Below the pieces are notes generated by a model. That model was given only the letters and a program-made list of their open reading frames with translations, searched no databases and was not told the DNA's origin. Positions 33,446-41,832 of a DNA stretch of 64,000 nucleotides are shown in pieces. The stretch is from the NCBI RefSeq assembly GCF_004348545.1, contig NZ_SMKL01000013.1, forward strand, positions 1 to 64,000. The letters run 5' to 3'. The position numbers were made by a program, and so were the translations under genes. The stretch is from Jiangella ureilytica (lineage in GTDB: Bacteria > Actinomycetota > Actinomycetes > Jiangellales > Jiangellaceae). Each line of letters opens with the position of its first letter. Position 1 is the first letter of the stretch.

Positions 33446-34387
33446 CTATAACAGCCGCTGCGCCCGGACCCCGGCCTCGAACCGGGTCCGGGCGCCGAGG
33501 AAGGCCATCAGCTCCGCCACGCGGCGGCCGACGGTGCGGCTGCTGACGTCGAGCTGGCGGGCGATCGCGTCGTCCTTGAGGCCGGCGGCCAGCATGGTGA
33601 GCAGCCGCCGGTCGACGTCCGCGCCGTCGTCATCGCCCGAGGGGACCAGCGGCAGGGCCTGCTCCCACAGCTGGTGGAACAGCTGCGCGAGTGCCTCGAC
33701 CAGCGCACTCTCGCGCACCACCAGGGCGCTGCCGCGCATCTGGTCCAGCGCGAGCGGCAGCAGTGCGATCGAGCGGTCGGCGATGGCGAGCTTGATCGGC
33801 ACCTGCGGGTGCACCCGCGCTCGCTCGCCGGCGTCGGCCGCGCCGAGCGCCAGCTCGACGCCGCCGGGCAGCGCCAGCGATTCCGGGGAGTAGATGACCC
33901 GCACGTCCACCTGCGAGCGCAGCAGTTGCCGCTCCCGCGAGTCCGACTCGGCGCGCTCGGCGGCGTACGGCGGCCGGTCCAGTACGAGCAGTTCGCGCTC
34001 GGTGCTGTTCTGCAACTGGGCGTAGCGCGCCGCGATCGCCGGCTGGCCGACGACGACCTCGACGAGGTTCTCGGGGCGGTACCTCGCGGGGGACTGCATC
34101 TCGGCCACCAGGCCGAGAGCCGCTGTGCGGGCCCGCTCCAGTTCGGCCTGCCGCCGCGCGACCAGCACCTCGACCGCGACGTCCGGCCGGGCCGGGATCA
34201 GCCGGGCCGGCCGGTGCGCCGTCCGGCTGAGCATCCCCAGCTCCTCCAGCCGGGCCACGGACCGGCGGATCGCCGCCTGGTCGCGTCCCGTCCCGGCCGC
34301 GAGCTCCGCCACCGTGCACTCCGGAGCGCGCAGCAGGGCGCGGTACACGGCCTCGTCATCGGCGTCGACGCCCACGCTCTCCAGCAC
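33446..34387 (-). CDS. TrmB-like / LuxR-type HTH regulator
   Basis: A 313-residue regulator paralogous to the one at 5344-6384. The N-terminal TrmB-like winged helix (about residues 8-60) reads DADDEAVYRALLRAPECTV, and the C-terminal LuxR-type HTH (about 258-313) reads VDRRLLTMLAAGLKDDAIAR followed by SSRTVGRRVAEL and RTRFEAG, matching the paralogue nearly residue by residue in this part. The middle domain may bind an effector. It starts with GTG at 34387 and is divergent from the second subtilase gene with 79 bases between start codons, so it most likely controls that protease. Confidence 0.86.
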   Translation of the reverse strand: MLESVGVDADDEAVYRALLRAPECTVAELAAGTGRDQAAIRRSVARLEELGMLSRTAHRPARLIPARPDVAVEVLVARRQAELERARTAALGLVAEMQSPARYRPENLVEVVVGQPAIAARYAQLQNSTERELLVLDRPPYAAERAESDSRERQLLRSQVDVRVIYSPESLALPGGVELALGAADAGERARVHPQVPIKLAIADRSIALLPLALDQMRGSALVVRESALVEALAQLFHQLWEQALPLVPSGDDDGADVDRRLLTMLAAGLKDDAIARQLDVSSRTVGRRVAELMAFLGARTRFEAGVRAQRLL

Positions 34388-34466
34388 GCGGGTGATACTA
34401 CGCAGATTGGCGAGTAGTCGACATGTCCGGAATCAGACATCCGCAGACGTGGACGGCCGAAACACG
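34388..34466. promoter_or_regulatory. Divergent promoter region, second regulator/subtilase pair
   Basis: This gap separates the regulator and protease starts. It holds TGGCGAGTAGT (34408-34418), similar to the element at 6388-6400 of the other pair, and the 8-base palindrome GACATGTC (34420-34427) just downstream. Together they are a candidate operator for the LuxR-type regulator. Confidence 0.4.
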
Positions 34467-37400
34467 ATGCCGATAGACACCCATGCCATGCGCCGCCGCC
34501 TGCTCTCCGCGATGTCCGCCCTCGCCCTCGTGCCCGGCCTCTGGGCCGCGTCAGCCACGGCCTCGTCCGCCGACGCGCCGGCCACACCACCGGCCTCCGC
34601 CGCCGGCGGTCAGCGGCCGGGTCCGGCGGGAACGGCATCGGTCACGCTGATCACCGGCGACGTCGTGAACGTGACGGGGGCGGCCGGCGGAACGCGCGCG
34701 GTCGAGGTCGTTCCGGCGCCACGGCCCGGCGGGCGGGCGCCGAGCTTCCTCACCGTCGAGCGCGACGGCGACCTGCACGTGATCCCCGACGACGTCCGCT
34801 CGCTCGTCCCGGCCCGGCTCGATCCGGCGCTGTTCAACGTGACGGCGCTGGTCGACCAGGGCTACGACGACGCGTCATTCGACACGTTGCCGCTCATCGT
34901 GAGCCACGCCGGCGGCCGACTCGACGCCCTGCCCGCGGCGGAGGCCACCAGCCGGCTCGAGAGCATCGGCAGTACCGGCGTCCGGGTCGACAAGGACGAC
35001 ACGGCCGAACTGGGCGCGGCGCTGGTCACCCTCGCGGAGTCCGGCGACGCGAACCGCCGGACGGCTGCGATCACGGCGCCGGCCGCGCTGGCCGGCGTCG
35101 AGAAGATCTGGCTCGACGGCCGGACCCGGGCGGCGCTGTCCGAGAGCGCCGGGCAGGTCGGCGCCCCTGCCGCCTGGGCCGCGGGCCTGGACGGCAGCGG
35201 TGTGACCGTGGCCGTGCTCGACACCGGCATCGACACCACCCACCCCGACCTCGCCGGCGCCGTCGTCGGTGAGCGCAACTTCAGCTGGAGCGAGACGGCG
35301 GCCGACGGCGTCGGGCACGGCACCCATGTGGCCTCGATCGTCGCCGGCACCGGCGCGGCGTCCGGCGGACGGTACCGCGGCGTCGCGGCCGGCGTGGACC
35401 TGCTCAACGGCAAGGTCTTCGACGACGGCGGCGGCGGCTTCGTCTCGTGGGCCGTCGAGGGCATGGAGTGGGCCGCCGAACAGGGCGCCGACGTCGTCAA
35501 CATGAGCCTCGGCGCCGACGGCACGGACGGCGAGCCGATGAGCGCCGCCGCCGACGCGCTGACCGCCGAGTACGGCACCCTGTTCGTGGTGTCCACCGGC
35601 AACGACGGCTGTGCCGGCTGCGTCAGCCACCCGGCGTCCGCGGCGTCGGCACTGGCGGTCGGCGCCGTCACCAAGTCCGACGCCCTCGCCGAGTTCTCCA
35701 ATCGGGGACCGCTGCCGCAGACCTACGGCATCAAGCCCGACGTCACCGCGCCGGGGGTGGGCATCGTCGCCGCCCGCGGCGCCGGGACCGCCATGGGCTT
35801 TCCCGTCGACGACTTCTACACCAACGCCGACGGCACCTCGATGGCCGCGCCGCACGTCACCGGCGCCGCGGCCGTGCTGTTGCAGGCGGAGCCGTCGCTG
35901 CGCCCGGACCAGCTCAAGGCCTGGCTGATGAACAGCGCCGAGCCGAGATCCGATCTGACGGTCTACGAGCAGGGCGCGGGCCGCATCGACATCGAGCGGG
36001 CCCTCGGCAGCCGAGTGCTCGCCGTTCCGGGCTCGGTGAGCTTCGGGCACCTGCCCTGGCCGCACGACGACCGCGCCCCTGTCGGCCGCACGGTGACGTA
36101 TCGCAACCCGACCGGAGCCGACGTCGTCCTCGACCTGTCCGTCGACGTCGCGACCGAGCACGGCACCACGCCGCCGGCCGGCACGCTGAACCCGTCGGCG
36201 CCGTCCGTGACCGTGCCGGCGCAGGGCACCGCCACTGTCGAGCTGGTGCTCGACACCGCGCGCGGCGAGCCCGGCGTGTACGGCGGGTACCTGACCGCTC
36301 GGGCGGCCGACGGCACGACGGTGCGCACGCCGGTCGGCTACCACCAGGAGCCGCACATGGTGGAGCTCACGGTCCGCGGCATCGGGCGCGACGGCCGCCC
36401 GGCACCGGGCAGCGCCACCGTCGTCGACGTCGAGGACGGGAGCGTGAACGCCACCCGGAGCCTCGACGGCGACCCCGCAGCGCCGTGCACCGACGATCCG
36501 TACGCGAGCTCCACCTGCGTGCGGGTGCCGGTGGGCACGTACTCGGTGCTGGGCTTCGTCGACACCATGCCCGCCTACGTCGAGCCCGGCGTGTTCGGCA
36601 CCCCGCTGAACCGGAGTCTCGTCGGCGACCCGGAGATGGAGATCGCCGAGGACACCGAGGTGGTGCTCGACGCCCGCCTGGCCACCGAGGTGGTCGTCGA
36701 CACACCGGACCACGAGACCAAGCCCAACGTCGGCGCGGCGATGGCGATCGCCTACCACCGCGTCCCGGAGGCGGGCAGCGCAGTCGACGTCGGACGCAGC
36801 ATGTGGCCGGGTGCGTTGCTCGAGGAACGCCTGTTCATGCAGCCGATGGACGCGGTGTCGACGGGCGGGTTCGCCGCCTACACCCGCTGGCGGCTCGAGG
36901 CGCCGCAGATCGCCGTCGCCGTCGCCGGCCGGCCGGACGTCGTGCTGGATCCGCAGTACTACCCGGCGTCGGCGTTCAGCGACTTCTCCTGGCAGTTCCC
37001 GATGCTCGACGGTGAGCTCGAGACCGAGATCGTCGACGCCGGGATCGGCCGGCCCGGCGACGTCGCCGCGGCCGACCTGGAGGGTGCCGTCGCGCTGATC
37101 CGGCGGTCGGACGAGATCGGTGTCGCCGAGCAGGCGAACAACGCCGCGGCTGCCGGCGCGGCCCTCGTGGTGATCGCCAACGACCGGCCCGGTCCCAGCG
37201 CCGATCCGGGCCCGGCGCCCGCGCTGCTGCAGGTGCCCACCGTCAGGGTGACCGGCGAGGAGGGCGACGCGCTGCTCGGGCTGCTCGCCGCCGGGCCGGT
37301 CCGGGTGGCCGCCCGCGGCGAACCGGACAGCCCGTACTCCTATGAGCTGGTCTACACCGAGGAGGGCTCGATCCCGGCCGATCTGCGCTACGTCGCGAGC

Positions 37401-38402
37401 ACCGCCCGGCTGGCCAGGATCGACGTACCGGTGCACAGCCAGCTTGCCGACGAGACGACGATGACGCGCACCTGGTACCCGTACCAGGCGTGGGACACCA
37501 GCTCGTTCTCGCAGCCGGTGCCGGTTCGCGGCCCGCGCACGCTCGTCACGTACCTGACGGCCGGCCCGTCCCTGCGCTGGTTGCACACCGGCCAGGCACC
37601 GGAGTCGCCGTACGGCGGCGGCTTCGGTCAGTACGAGCCCACCGAACATCTCCTGCTCTTCGGCGACCTGAGTTCCTTCGAGGCGGGGGAGCGCTATCAG
37701 CGCAGCTGGTTCGAGCAGCCGCTCGCGCCCGGCGCGAGCCCGTTCGAGCCGCCGAACCGCACGGGCGACACCGTCACGGTGTCGATGGGCCTGCTGGACG
37801 GCGCGGGCAACTTCGGCAGTGCCGTCACCAGCTGGTTCGACCAGGGCTTCGACACCGACCTGCGAATCTACCGGGACGACGAGCTCCTGCTCGAGACGCC
37901 GTGGCAGTCCTCGGCATCGTTCGAGACGAAGCCGGAGCCCGCGCGCTACCGCGTCGAGTACGACGTCGACAACGCCTCGGTGTGGGCCGCGCTGTCCACC
38001 CGGACCCGCTCGGTGTGGACGTTCACGTCGCAGCGCCCCGGTGGCGGCGAACGGCGCGTGGAACCGCTGCTCGCCGTCGACTACGACGTCGACGTCGACC
38101 TGCGGAACCGGGCCCCGCATCCGCGCGAGCGCCGCGGGCCCCACGAGGTCGGGCTGACCGTCGGACATCCCGAGGGTGCCGAGCCGATCCCGGTCGACCA
38201 GGTCGCGCTGGAGGTGTCCTACGACGACGGCGCGAGCTGGCAGCGGGTCCGCAACCTGCGGGAGCGTGACGGCGGCCGGTACGTCGCGACGCTCTACGAC
38301 CGCGGTGCGGCCGGCGGGTTCCTCTCGCTGCGGGTGATCGCCTCGGATACCGAGGGCAATTCTGTCGAGCAGGAGGTCATTCGGGCGTACGCTCTGGGGT
38401 GA
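34467..38402 (+). CDS. Large secreted S8 subtilase
   Basis: A 1311-residue secreted subtilase. The signal peptide lies at about residues 8-35 (MRRRLLSAMSALALVPGLW then ATASS); an alternative start is the ATG at 34488. A propeptide-like region follows to about 220. The catalytic domain (about 235-500) has D252 in VLDTGIDTTHPDL, H284 in GVGHGTHVAS and S458 in DGTSMAAPHVTG, with oxyanion-type N in STGNDG. Downstream are beta-sandwich domains (FN3-like, about 510-630), a PA-like insertion at about 860-920 (DLEGAVALIRRSDEIGV) outside the usual position, and further beta domains to the end. It lacks the Kelch propellers of the first subtilase. It is probably released to degrade extracellular protein, and controlled by the divergent regulator. 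Confidence 0.9.
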   Translation: MPIDTHAMRRRLLSAMSALALVPGLWAASATASSADAPATPPASAAGGQRPGPAGTASVTLITGDVVNVTGAAGGTRAVEVVPAPRPGGRAPSFLTVERDGDLHVIPDDVRSLVPARLDPALFNVTALVDQGYDDASFDTLPLIVSHAGGRLDALPAAEATSRLESIGSTGVRVDKDDTAELGAALVTLAESGDANRRTAAITAPAALAGVEKIWLDGRTRAALSESAGQVGAPAAWAAGLDGSGVTVAVLDTGIDTTHPDLAGAVVGERNFSWSETAADGVGHGTHVASIVAGTGAASGGRYRGVAAGVDLLNGKVFDDGGGGFVSWAVEGMEWAAEQGADVVNMSLGADGTDGEPMSAAADALTAEYGTLFVVSTGNDGCAGCVSHPASAASALAVGAVTKSDALAEFSNRGPLPQTYGIKPDVTAPGVGIVAARGAGTAMGFPVDDFYTNADGTSMAAPHVTGAAAVLLQAEPSLRPDQLKAWLMNSAEPRSDLTVYEQGAGRIDIERALGSRVLAVPGSVSFGHLPWPHDDRAPVGRTVTYRNPTGADVVLDLSVDVATEHGTTPPAGTLNPSAPSVTVPAQGTATVELVLDTARGEPGVYGGYLTARAADGTTVRTPVGYHQEPHMVELTVRGIGRDGRPAPGSATVVDVEDGSVNATRSLDGDPAAPCTDDPYASSTCVRVPVGTYSVLGFVDTMPAYVEPGVFGTPLNRSLVGDPEMEIAEDTEVVLDARLATEVVVDTPDHETKPNVGAAMAIAYHRVPEAGSAVDVGRSMWPGALLEERLFMQPMDAVSTGGFAAYTRWRLEAPQIAVAVAGRPDVVLDPQYYPASAFSDFSWQFPMLDGELETEIVDAGIGRPGDVAAADLEGAVALIRRSDEIGVAEQANNAAAAGAALVVIANDRPGPSADPGPAPALLQVPTVRVTGEEGDALLGLLAAGPVRVAARGEPDSPYSYELVYTEEGSIPADLRYVASTARLARIDVPVHSQLADETTMTRTWYPYQAWDTSSFSQPVPVRGPRTLVTYLTAGPSLRWLHTGQAPESPYGGGFGQYEPTEHLLLFGDLSSFEAGERYQRSWFEQPLAPGASPFEPPNRTGDTVTVSMGLLDGAGNFGSAVTSWFDQGFDTDLRIYRDDELLLETPWQSSASFETKPEPARYRVEYDVDNASVWAALSTRTRSVWTFTSQRPGGGERRVEPLLAVDYDVDVDLRNRAPHPRERRGPHEVGLTVGHPEGAEPIPVDQVALEVSYDDGASWQRVRNLRERDGGRYVATLYDRGAAGGFLSLRVIASDTEGNSVEQEVIRAYALG

Positions 38403-38410
38403 GCTGATTG

Positions 38411-38457
38411 GCTGTCGTGCGAAATCTATTGACAATCGATCGATAGCAAGCGACAGT
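38411..38457 (+). promoter_or_regulatory. Putative promoter/operator of the DUF2975 operon
   Basis: An AT-rich block rare in this window. It contains a TTGACA hexamer at 38429-38434, flanked by CTGTCG (38412-38417) and CGACAG (38451-38456), and by CTAT and CGATAG arms closer in. ATCGATCGAT lies in the centre. The small HTH protein encoded two genes later is a likely binder. A convincing -10 at 17 bases is not seen, so the exact promoter is uncertain. Confidence 0.42.
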
Positions 38458-38464
38458 CGATGGC

Positions 38465-38944
38465 ATGCCATCCAAGCATCGGGCAGTGGGCCTGCTCCGG
38501 ATCCTGCTCGTGCTGCTGTTCGCCGGACTGGTGGTGGCACAGGTCGCGATCCTGCCGGGGACGCTCGCGTCCCTGGCCGACGAGGAGCCCGACCTCGCCT
38601 ACCTGCGCTGGCCGGCGCTGGCCTTCTCGATCGTCGAGCTGGTGTGCGTGCAGGTGGTCATCGTCTGCACCTGGAAGCTGCTGGGCATGGTCAAGGACGA
38701 CCGCATCTTCAGCGAGGCCGCGTTCGCCTGGGTGAACACGATCGTGTGGACCATGGTCGCCGCGTGGGTGCTGCTCTTCGGCGCGTTCGTCTCCGTGGCG
38801 TTCATCGTCGAGGGTCCCGGGCTGCCCGTGCTGCTGCTCGGCGTGGTGCTGGCCGGGGGCGTGCTGGTTCTGCTCATGGTCGTCATGCGGGCGCTGCTGC
38901 GCCAGGCGACGACGCTGCGCAGCGACATGGACGCGGTGATCTGA
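38465..38944 (+). CDS. DUF2975 four-helix membrane protein
   Basis: A 159-residue integral membrane protein of the DUF2975 family with four predicted helices: about residues 12-30, 48-70, 85-110 and 115-140. Conserved family features include LLGMVKDDRIFSEAAFAWVN between helices 2 and 3. DUF2975 genes are very often followed by a small Cro/C1-type HTH gene, as here; the pair is thought to work as membrane sensor and regulator, though the mechanism is not established. The stop overlaps the HTH start (ATCTGATGG). Confidence 0.88.
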   Translation: MPSKHRAVGLLRILLVLLFAGLVVAQVAILPGTLASLADEEPDLAYLRWPALAFSIVELVCVQVVIVCTWKLLGMVKDDRIFSEAAFAWVNTIVWTMVAAWVLLFGAFVSVAFIVEGPGLPVLLLGVVLAGGVLVLLMVVMRALLRQATTLRSDMDAVI

Positions 38945-39159
38945 TGGCCATCGTCGTGCGCATCGACGTCGAGCTGGCCAGGCGCAAGATGAGCGTCGGC
39001 GAGTTCGCGGAGCGGGTCGGGCTCACGCCGGCCAACATCGCCGTGCTCAAGAACGGGCGGGCCAAGGCGGTTCGGTTCAGCACGCTCGAGGCGATGTGCC
39101 GGGTGCTCGAGTGCCAGCCCGGCGACCTGCTCGAATGGGTTCCGGACGGTGACGCATGA
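38944..39159 (+). CDS. Small Cro/C1-type HTH regulator (YozG-like)
   Basis: A 71-residue protein that is almost entirely one HTH domain: MAIVVRIDVELARRKMSVGE then RVGLTPANIAVLKNGRAKAVRFSTLEAMC and the ending CQPGDLLEW. This is the YozG-like partner of DUF2975 proteins. It overlaps the stop of the DUF2975 gene by one base and its own stop overlaps the following oxidoreductase gene (ATGA), so all three are translated from one message. Confidence 0.92.
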   Translation: MAIVVRIDVELARRKMSVGEFAERVGLTPANIAVLKNGRAKAVRFSTLEAMCRVLECQPGDLLEWVPDGDA

Positions 39160-40301
39160 GCACCCGGATGAGGACCGACGTGCTCGTCGTCGGAGCCGGG
39201 CTGGCCGGTCTGCACACGGCCACGCTGCTCGCCCGGGCCGGTCATGCCGTCGTGCTGGCCGAGCGCCGACCGGCACTGGACGGCACGATCCGCACGACCG
39301 GGATCTTCGTCCGCCGCACCCTCGACGACTTCCCGCTGCCGCCGGAGCACCTCGGCCCGCCGATCCGCCACGTCATGCTCTACCCGCCCAGCCTGCGCCG
39401 GCCGGTGACGCTGGTCAGTCAACGCGACGAGTACCGCGTCGGCGACATGGCCCCGCTCTATCTGTCCGCTGCGAGGACGGCGGTCGACGACGGCGTCAGG
39501 CTCCTGCTGGGCACGCACTACGTCGCCCGCCGCGGACCCGGCTCGTTCCTGCTGGCCGGCCGCGACGGCGCACTCCGCGTCGAGGCGCGGTTCGTCGTCG
39601 GCGCCGACGGTGCCCGCTCGGCCGTCGCGCGCGATCTCTCCCTCGACCGGAACCGGCACCTGCTCATCGGCGCCGAGGAGGTCTTCCCGATAGCCGCCGG
39701 CGACGGGCCGCCGACGTTCCACTGCGTGCTCGACCCCTCGCTCGCGCCCGGCTACCTCGCCTGGGTGGTCAACGACGGACGGCACGCGCACGTCGGCGTC
39801 GCCGGCTACGCGAAGCGCTTCCCGAACGGCATGCGGCGGGCGCTGACGCGGTTCGCGGCGACGGCGCCGGGACTGGGGTCGCGCGGGGCCGCGGCGGACG
39901 CCGTCGTCGATCACGCGCAGGTCGAGCGGCGGGGCGGGCCGATCCCCGTCGGCGGCGTCCTCAAGCGCATCAGCTGCGTCGACGGTCTTCTCGTGGGCGA
40001 CGCGGCGGGTGCGGTGTCGCCGTTGACCGCCGGCGGTCTCGACCCGTGCCTGCGGCTGTCCGAGCACGCCGCCGCCGTCCTCGACGACGCCCTGCGCTCG
40101 GGCCGGCCCGACCCGCTCGAGCACTACGACGGCGCCGCGCTGCGGGCCCGGTTCCGGGGCCGGCTGCTGTTGCGCCACGGGCTCGCGCAGGTCCGCACCC
40201 CGGCCATGGCGACGACGGCGTTCTCCGTGCTGCGGACGCGGGCGGGCCGGGCCACGGCCGCGAGGATCCTGTTCGGGGACGGCTCGTTCCCGTCGCCGTG
40301 A
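39156..40301 (+). CDS. FAD-dependent oxidoreductase (geranylgeranyl reductase-like)
   Basis: A 381-residue flavoprotein. The dinucleotide motif GAGLAG lies at residues 13-18, a GADGARS motif near 150 contacts FAD and NADP in aromatic hydroxylase-type enzymes, and GDAAGAVSPLTAGG near 280 is the second FAD motif, typical of the geranylgeranyl reductase family. The substrate may be an isoprenoid chain or an unrelated hydrophobic compound. It is translationally coupled to the HTH gene, so the DUF2975/HTH pair probably controls its expression. The C-terminus ends cleanly at 40301 and is followed by a remnant of another gene. Confidence 0.86.
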   Translation: MSTRMRTDVLVVGAGLAGLHTATLLARAGHAVVLAERRPALDGTIRTTGIFVRRTLDDFPLPPEHLGPPIRHVMLYPPSLRRPVTLVSQRDEYRVGDMAPLYLSAARTAVDDGVRLLLGTHYVARRGPGSFLLAGRDGALRVEARFVVGADGARSAVARDLSLDRNRHLLIGAEEVFPIAAGDGPPTFHCVLDPSLAPGYLAWVVNDGRHAHVGVAGYAKRFPNGMRRALTRFAATAPGLGSRGAAADAVVDHAQVERRGGPIPVGGVLKRISCVDGLLVGDAAGAVSPLTAGGLDPCLRLSEHAAAVLDDALRSGRPDPLEHYDGAALRARFRGRLLLRHGLAQVRTPAMATTAFSVLRTRAGRATAARILFGDGSFPSP

Positions 40302-40306
40302 GGCGC

Positions 40307-40372
40307 CTGGACGCCCGGCCGGTGCTGCGCGACCCGGCCGGCCACCCGTACTGCCTCTGCCTCGACGAATAA
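40307..40372 (+). pseudogene. C-terminal remnant of a VOC/glyoxalase gene
   Basis: Five bases past the oxidoreductase stop a short open stretch reads LDARPVLRDPAGHPYCLCLDE and stops at 40370-40372. The DPAGHP-C-L pattern is the usual end of VOC-family proteins with the glyoxalase-like domain. The rest of such a gene is absent, so this is a fragment left by deletion, presumably when the oxidoreductase operon was joined here. Confidence 0.7.
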
Positions 40373-40415
40373 ATGCCTGGCTTCGCCGTTCGCGGCGGAG
40401 TTACCGTCGTGACCC

Positions 40416-40916
40416 ATGCGGCCTCTCAGCGAGAGCGACATCCGTCGCTCGTTCGTCAACTGCTCCAAGGGTGAGGCCATGCGGCTGAACGTGCCCCGCG
40501 ACCTCGACGAGCAGCCCTGGGACGACCTCGACTTCCTCGGCTGGCGCGACCACAGCACGCTCGACCGCGGCTACGTCGTCGCCGTGCAGTCCGATGGCGG
40601 GCTGGTCGGCATCGCGCTGCGGACCAACCCGAAGAGCTCGCGCGGCTTCACCACGCGCAGCATGTGCTCGCTGTGCCTCACCACCCACACCAGCGGCGGC
40701 GTGTCGCTGATGACGGCGCGGCGTGCCGGCGAGTCCGGCCGCCAGGGCAACACCGTCGGGCAGTACCTGTGCGCGGACCTGGCCTGCTCGCTCTATGTGC
40801 GCGGACGCAAGCAGTCCATCGTCGGCGCCGAGATCGAGGAGACCATCACCGTCGAGGAGAAGATCGCTCGCGGCGTGGTCAACCTCGAGGCGTTCGTCCG
40901 GCTGGTGCTGACGTAG
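40416..40916 (+). CDS. FBP-domain (EF-G-binding-like) zinc-finger protein
   Basis: A 166-residue protein with the FBP C-terminal treble-clef zinc finger found in fusidic-acid resistance proteins of the FusB group, which bind EF-G and help it leave the ribosome. The four zinc ligands are C84 and C87 (MCSLC) and C119 and C124 (YLCADLAC). The N-terminal helical part (about 1-60) with SESDIRRSFVNCSKGEA is also present. Actinobacterial members are chromosomal and not proven to give resistance; a general translation-factor role is likely. It stands alone between two unrelated genes. Confidence 0.83.
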   Translation: MRPLSESDIRRSFVNCSKGEAMRLNVPRDLDEQPWDDLDFLGWRDHSTLDRGYVVAVQSDGGLVGIALRTNPKSSRGFTTRSMCSLCLTTHTSGGVSLMTARRAGESGRQGNTVGQYLCADLACSLYVRGRKQSIVGAEIEETITVEEKIARGVVNLEAFVRLVLT

Positions 40917-40917
40917 G

Positions 40918-41763
40918 TCAGCGGCCGGCGTCGACGTGCTGGGTGCCGAGCACGGCGAGCAGCTGCAGCTTGTCGTGGCTCTCGGTGCCGGGCGTGGCGG
41001 TGAGCACGAGCAGCGACAGGCCCTGGTCGAGGTCGAGCAGGACCTGGCACTGCAGCTCCATGACGCCGACCTCGGGATGCTGCAGCCGCTTCTCTCTGGG
41101 GTGCGACGCGCCGACCTCGTGTGCCTGCCAGAGCCGGGCGAACTCGGGGCTCTGCTCCAGCAGCGCGTCGACGATCGCGGCGGCGCGGGAGCGGGGACCG
41201 TGCTTGGCGTAGACGGCGCGGGCGTCGGCGGTGAAGGCGCGAGACAGGTCCGCGTGGTCCTCGGCGGGGTAGACGTCGCGGGCCGCGGGGTCGGTGAACC
41301 AGCGGTAGACGACGCTGCGCCGCAGCCCCTGGTGCCGGGTCTCGTCGCCGAACAGGACCCGTGCGGCCGGCGTCTGGACGAGGGTCTCGCCGATCTCCGT
41401 CATCACCTGCGCGGGCGTGTCGGGGAGTCGGTCGAGGACGCGCATGAGGCCCGGCGACACGTGGTCGCCCGTCGGTGCGCGTTCAGGTGCGTGGTGACCG
41501 GCGAGCCGGAACAGGTGGTCGCGCTCGTCGAGCGTGAGCCGCAGGCCCCTCGCGATGGCCCTGAGCATCTGCTCGGACGGCTGCGGGCCGCGGCGCTGCT
41601 CGAGGCGGCTGTAGTAGTCGACCGACATGTCGCACAGCGCCGCGACCTCTTCGCGGCGGAGGCCCTCGGTGCGGCGACGCTGGCCGCGGCCGAGCCCGAC
41701 GTCCTCGGGCTGCAGTGCCTCGCGCCGGCGGCGGAGGAAGTCGGCCAGCTGCGCTCTGTCCAC
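40918..41763 (-). CDS. XRE regulator with MmyB-like ligand domain
   Basis: A 281-residue regulator. The N-terminal HTH (about residues 5-85) contains the motif RRRTEGLRREEVAALCDMSVDYYSRLEQRRGPQPS that is typical of this actinobacterial group, followed by a C-terminal MmyB-like domain (about 105-275) that in known relatives binds a fatty acid. It starts with GTG at 41763 and lies 69 bases downstream of the SDR gene on the same strand. These regulators usually neighbour and control an SDR gene, so the SDR is the probable target. Confidence 0.9.
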   Translation of the reverse strand: MDRAQLADFLRRRREALQPEDVGLGRGQRRRTEGLRREEVAALCDMSVDYYSRLEQRRGPQPSEQMLRAIARGLRLTLDERDHLFRLAGHHAPERAPTGDHVSPGLMRVLDRLPDTPAQVMTEIGETLVQTPAARVLFGDETRHQGLRRSVVYRWFTDPAARDVYPAEDHADLSRAFTADARAVYAKHGPRSRAAAIVDALLEQSPEFARLWQAHEVGASHPREKRLQHPEVGVMELQCQVLLDLDQGLSLLVLTATPGTESHDKLQLLAVLGTQHVDAGR

Positions 41764-41832
41764 CAGCTGAGTCTCCGGTCCGGGCGGGACCGGCGCAAGG
41801 GATTGTCGATCCCTGGCTCCGCCGCTGCCCGC

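Noticed and set aside
34875-38540. A very long open frame antisense to the second subtilase gene
   Set aside because: It is the antisense reflection of a high-GC coding sequence, Arg/Gly/His-rich and without domains; the plus strand has signal peptide and catalytic triad. The same holds for the long antisense frames over the first subtilase and the MMPL gene.
40416-40916. Fusidic acid resistance by the FBP-domain protein
   Set aside because: Chromosomal actinobacterial members share the zinc finger but are not shown to confer resistance; only the family is claimed.
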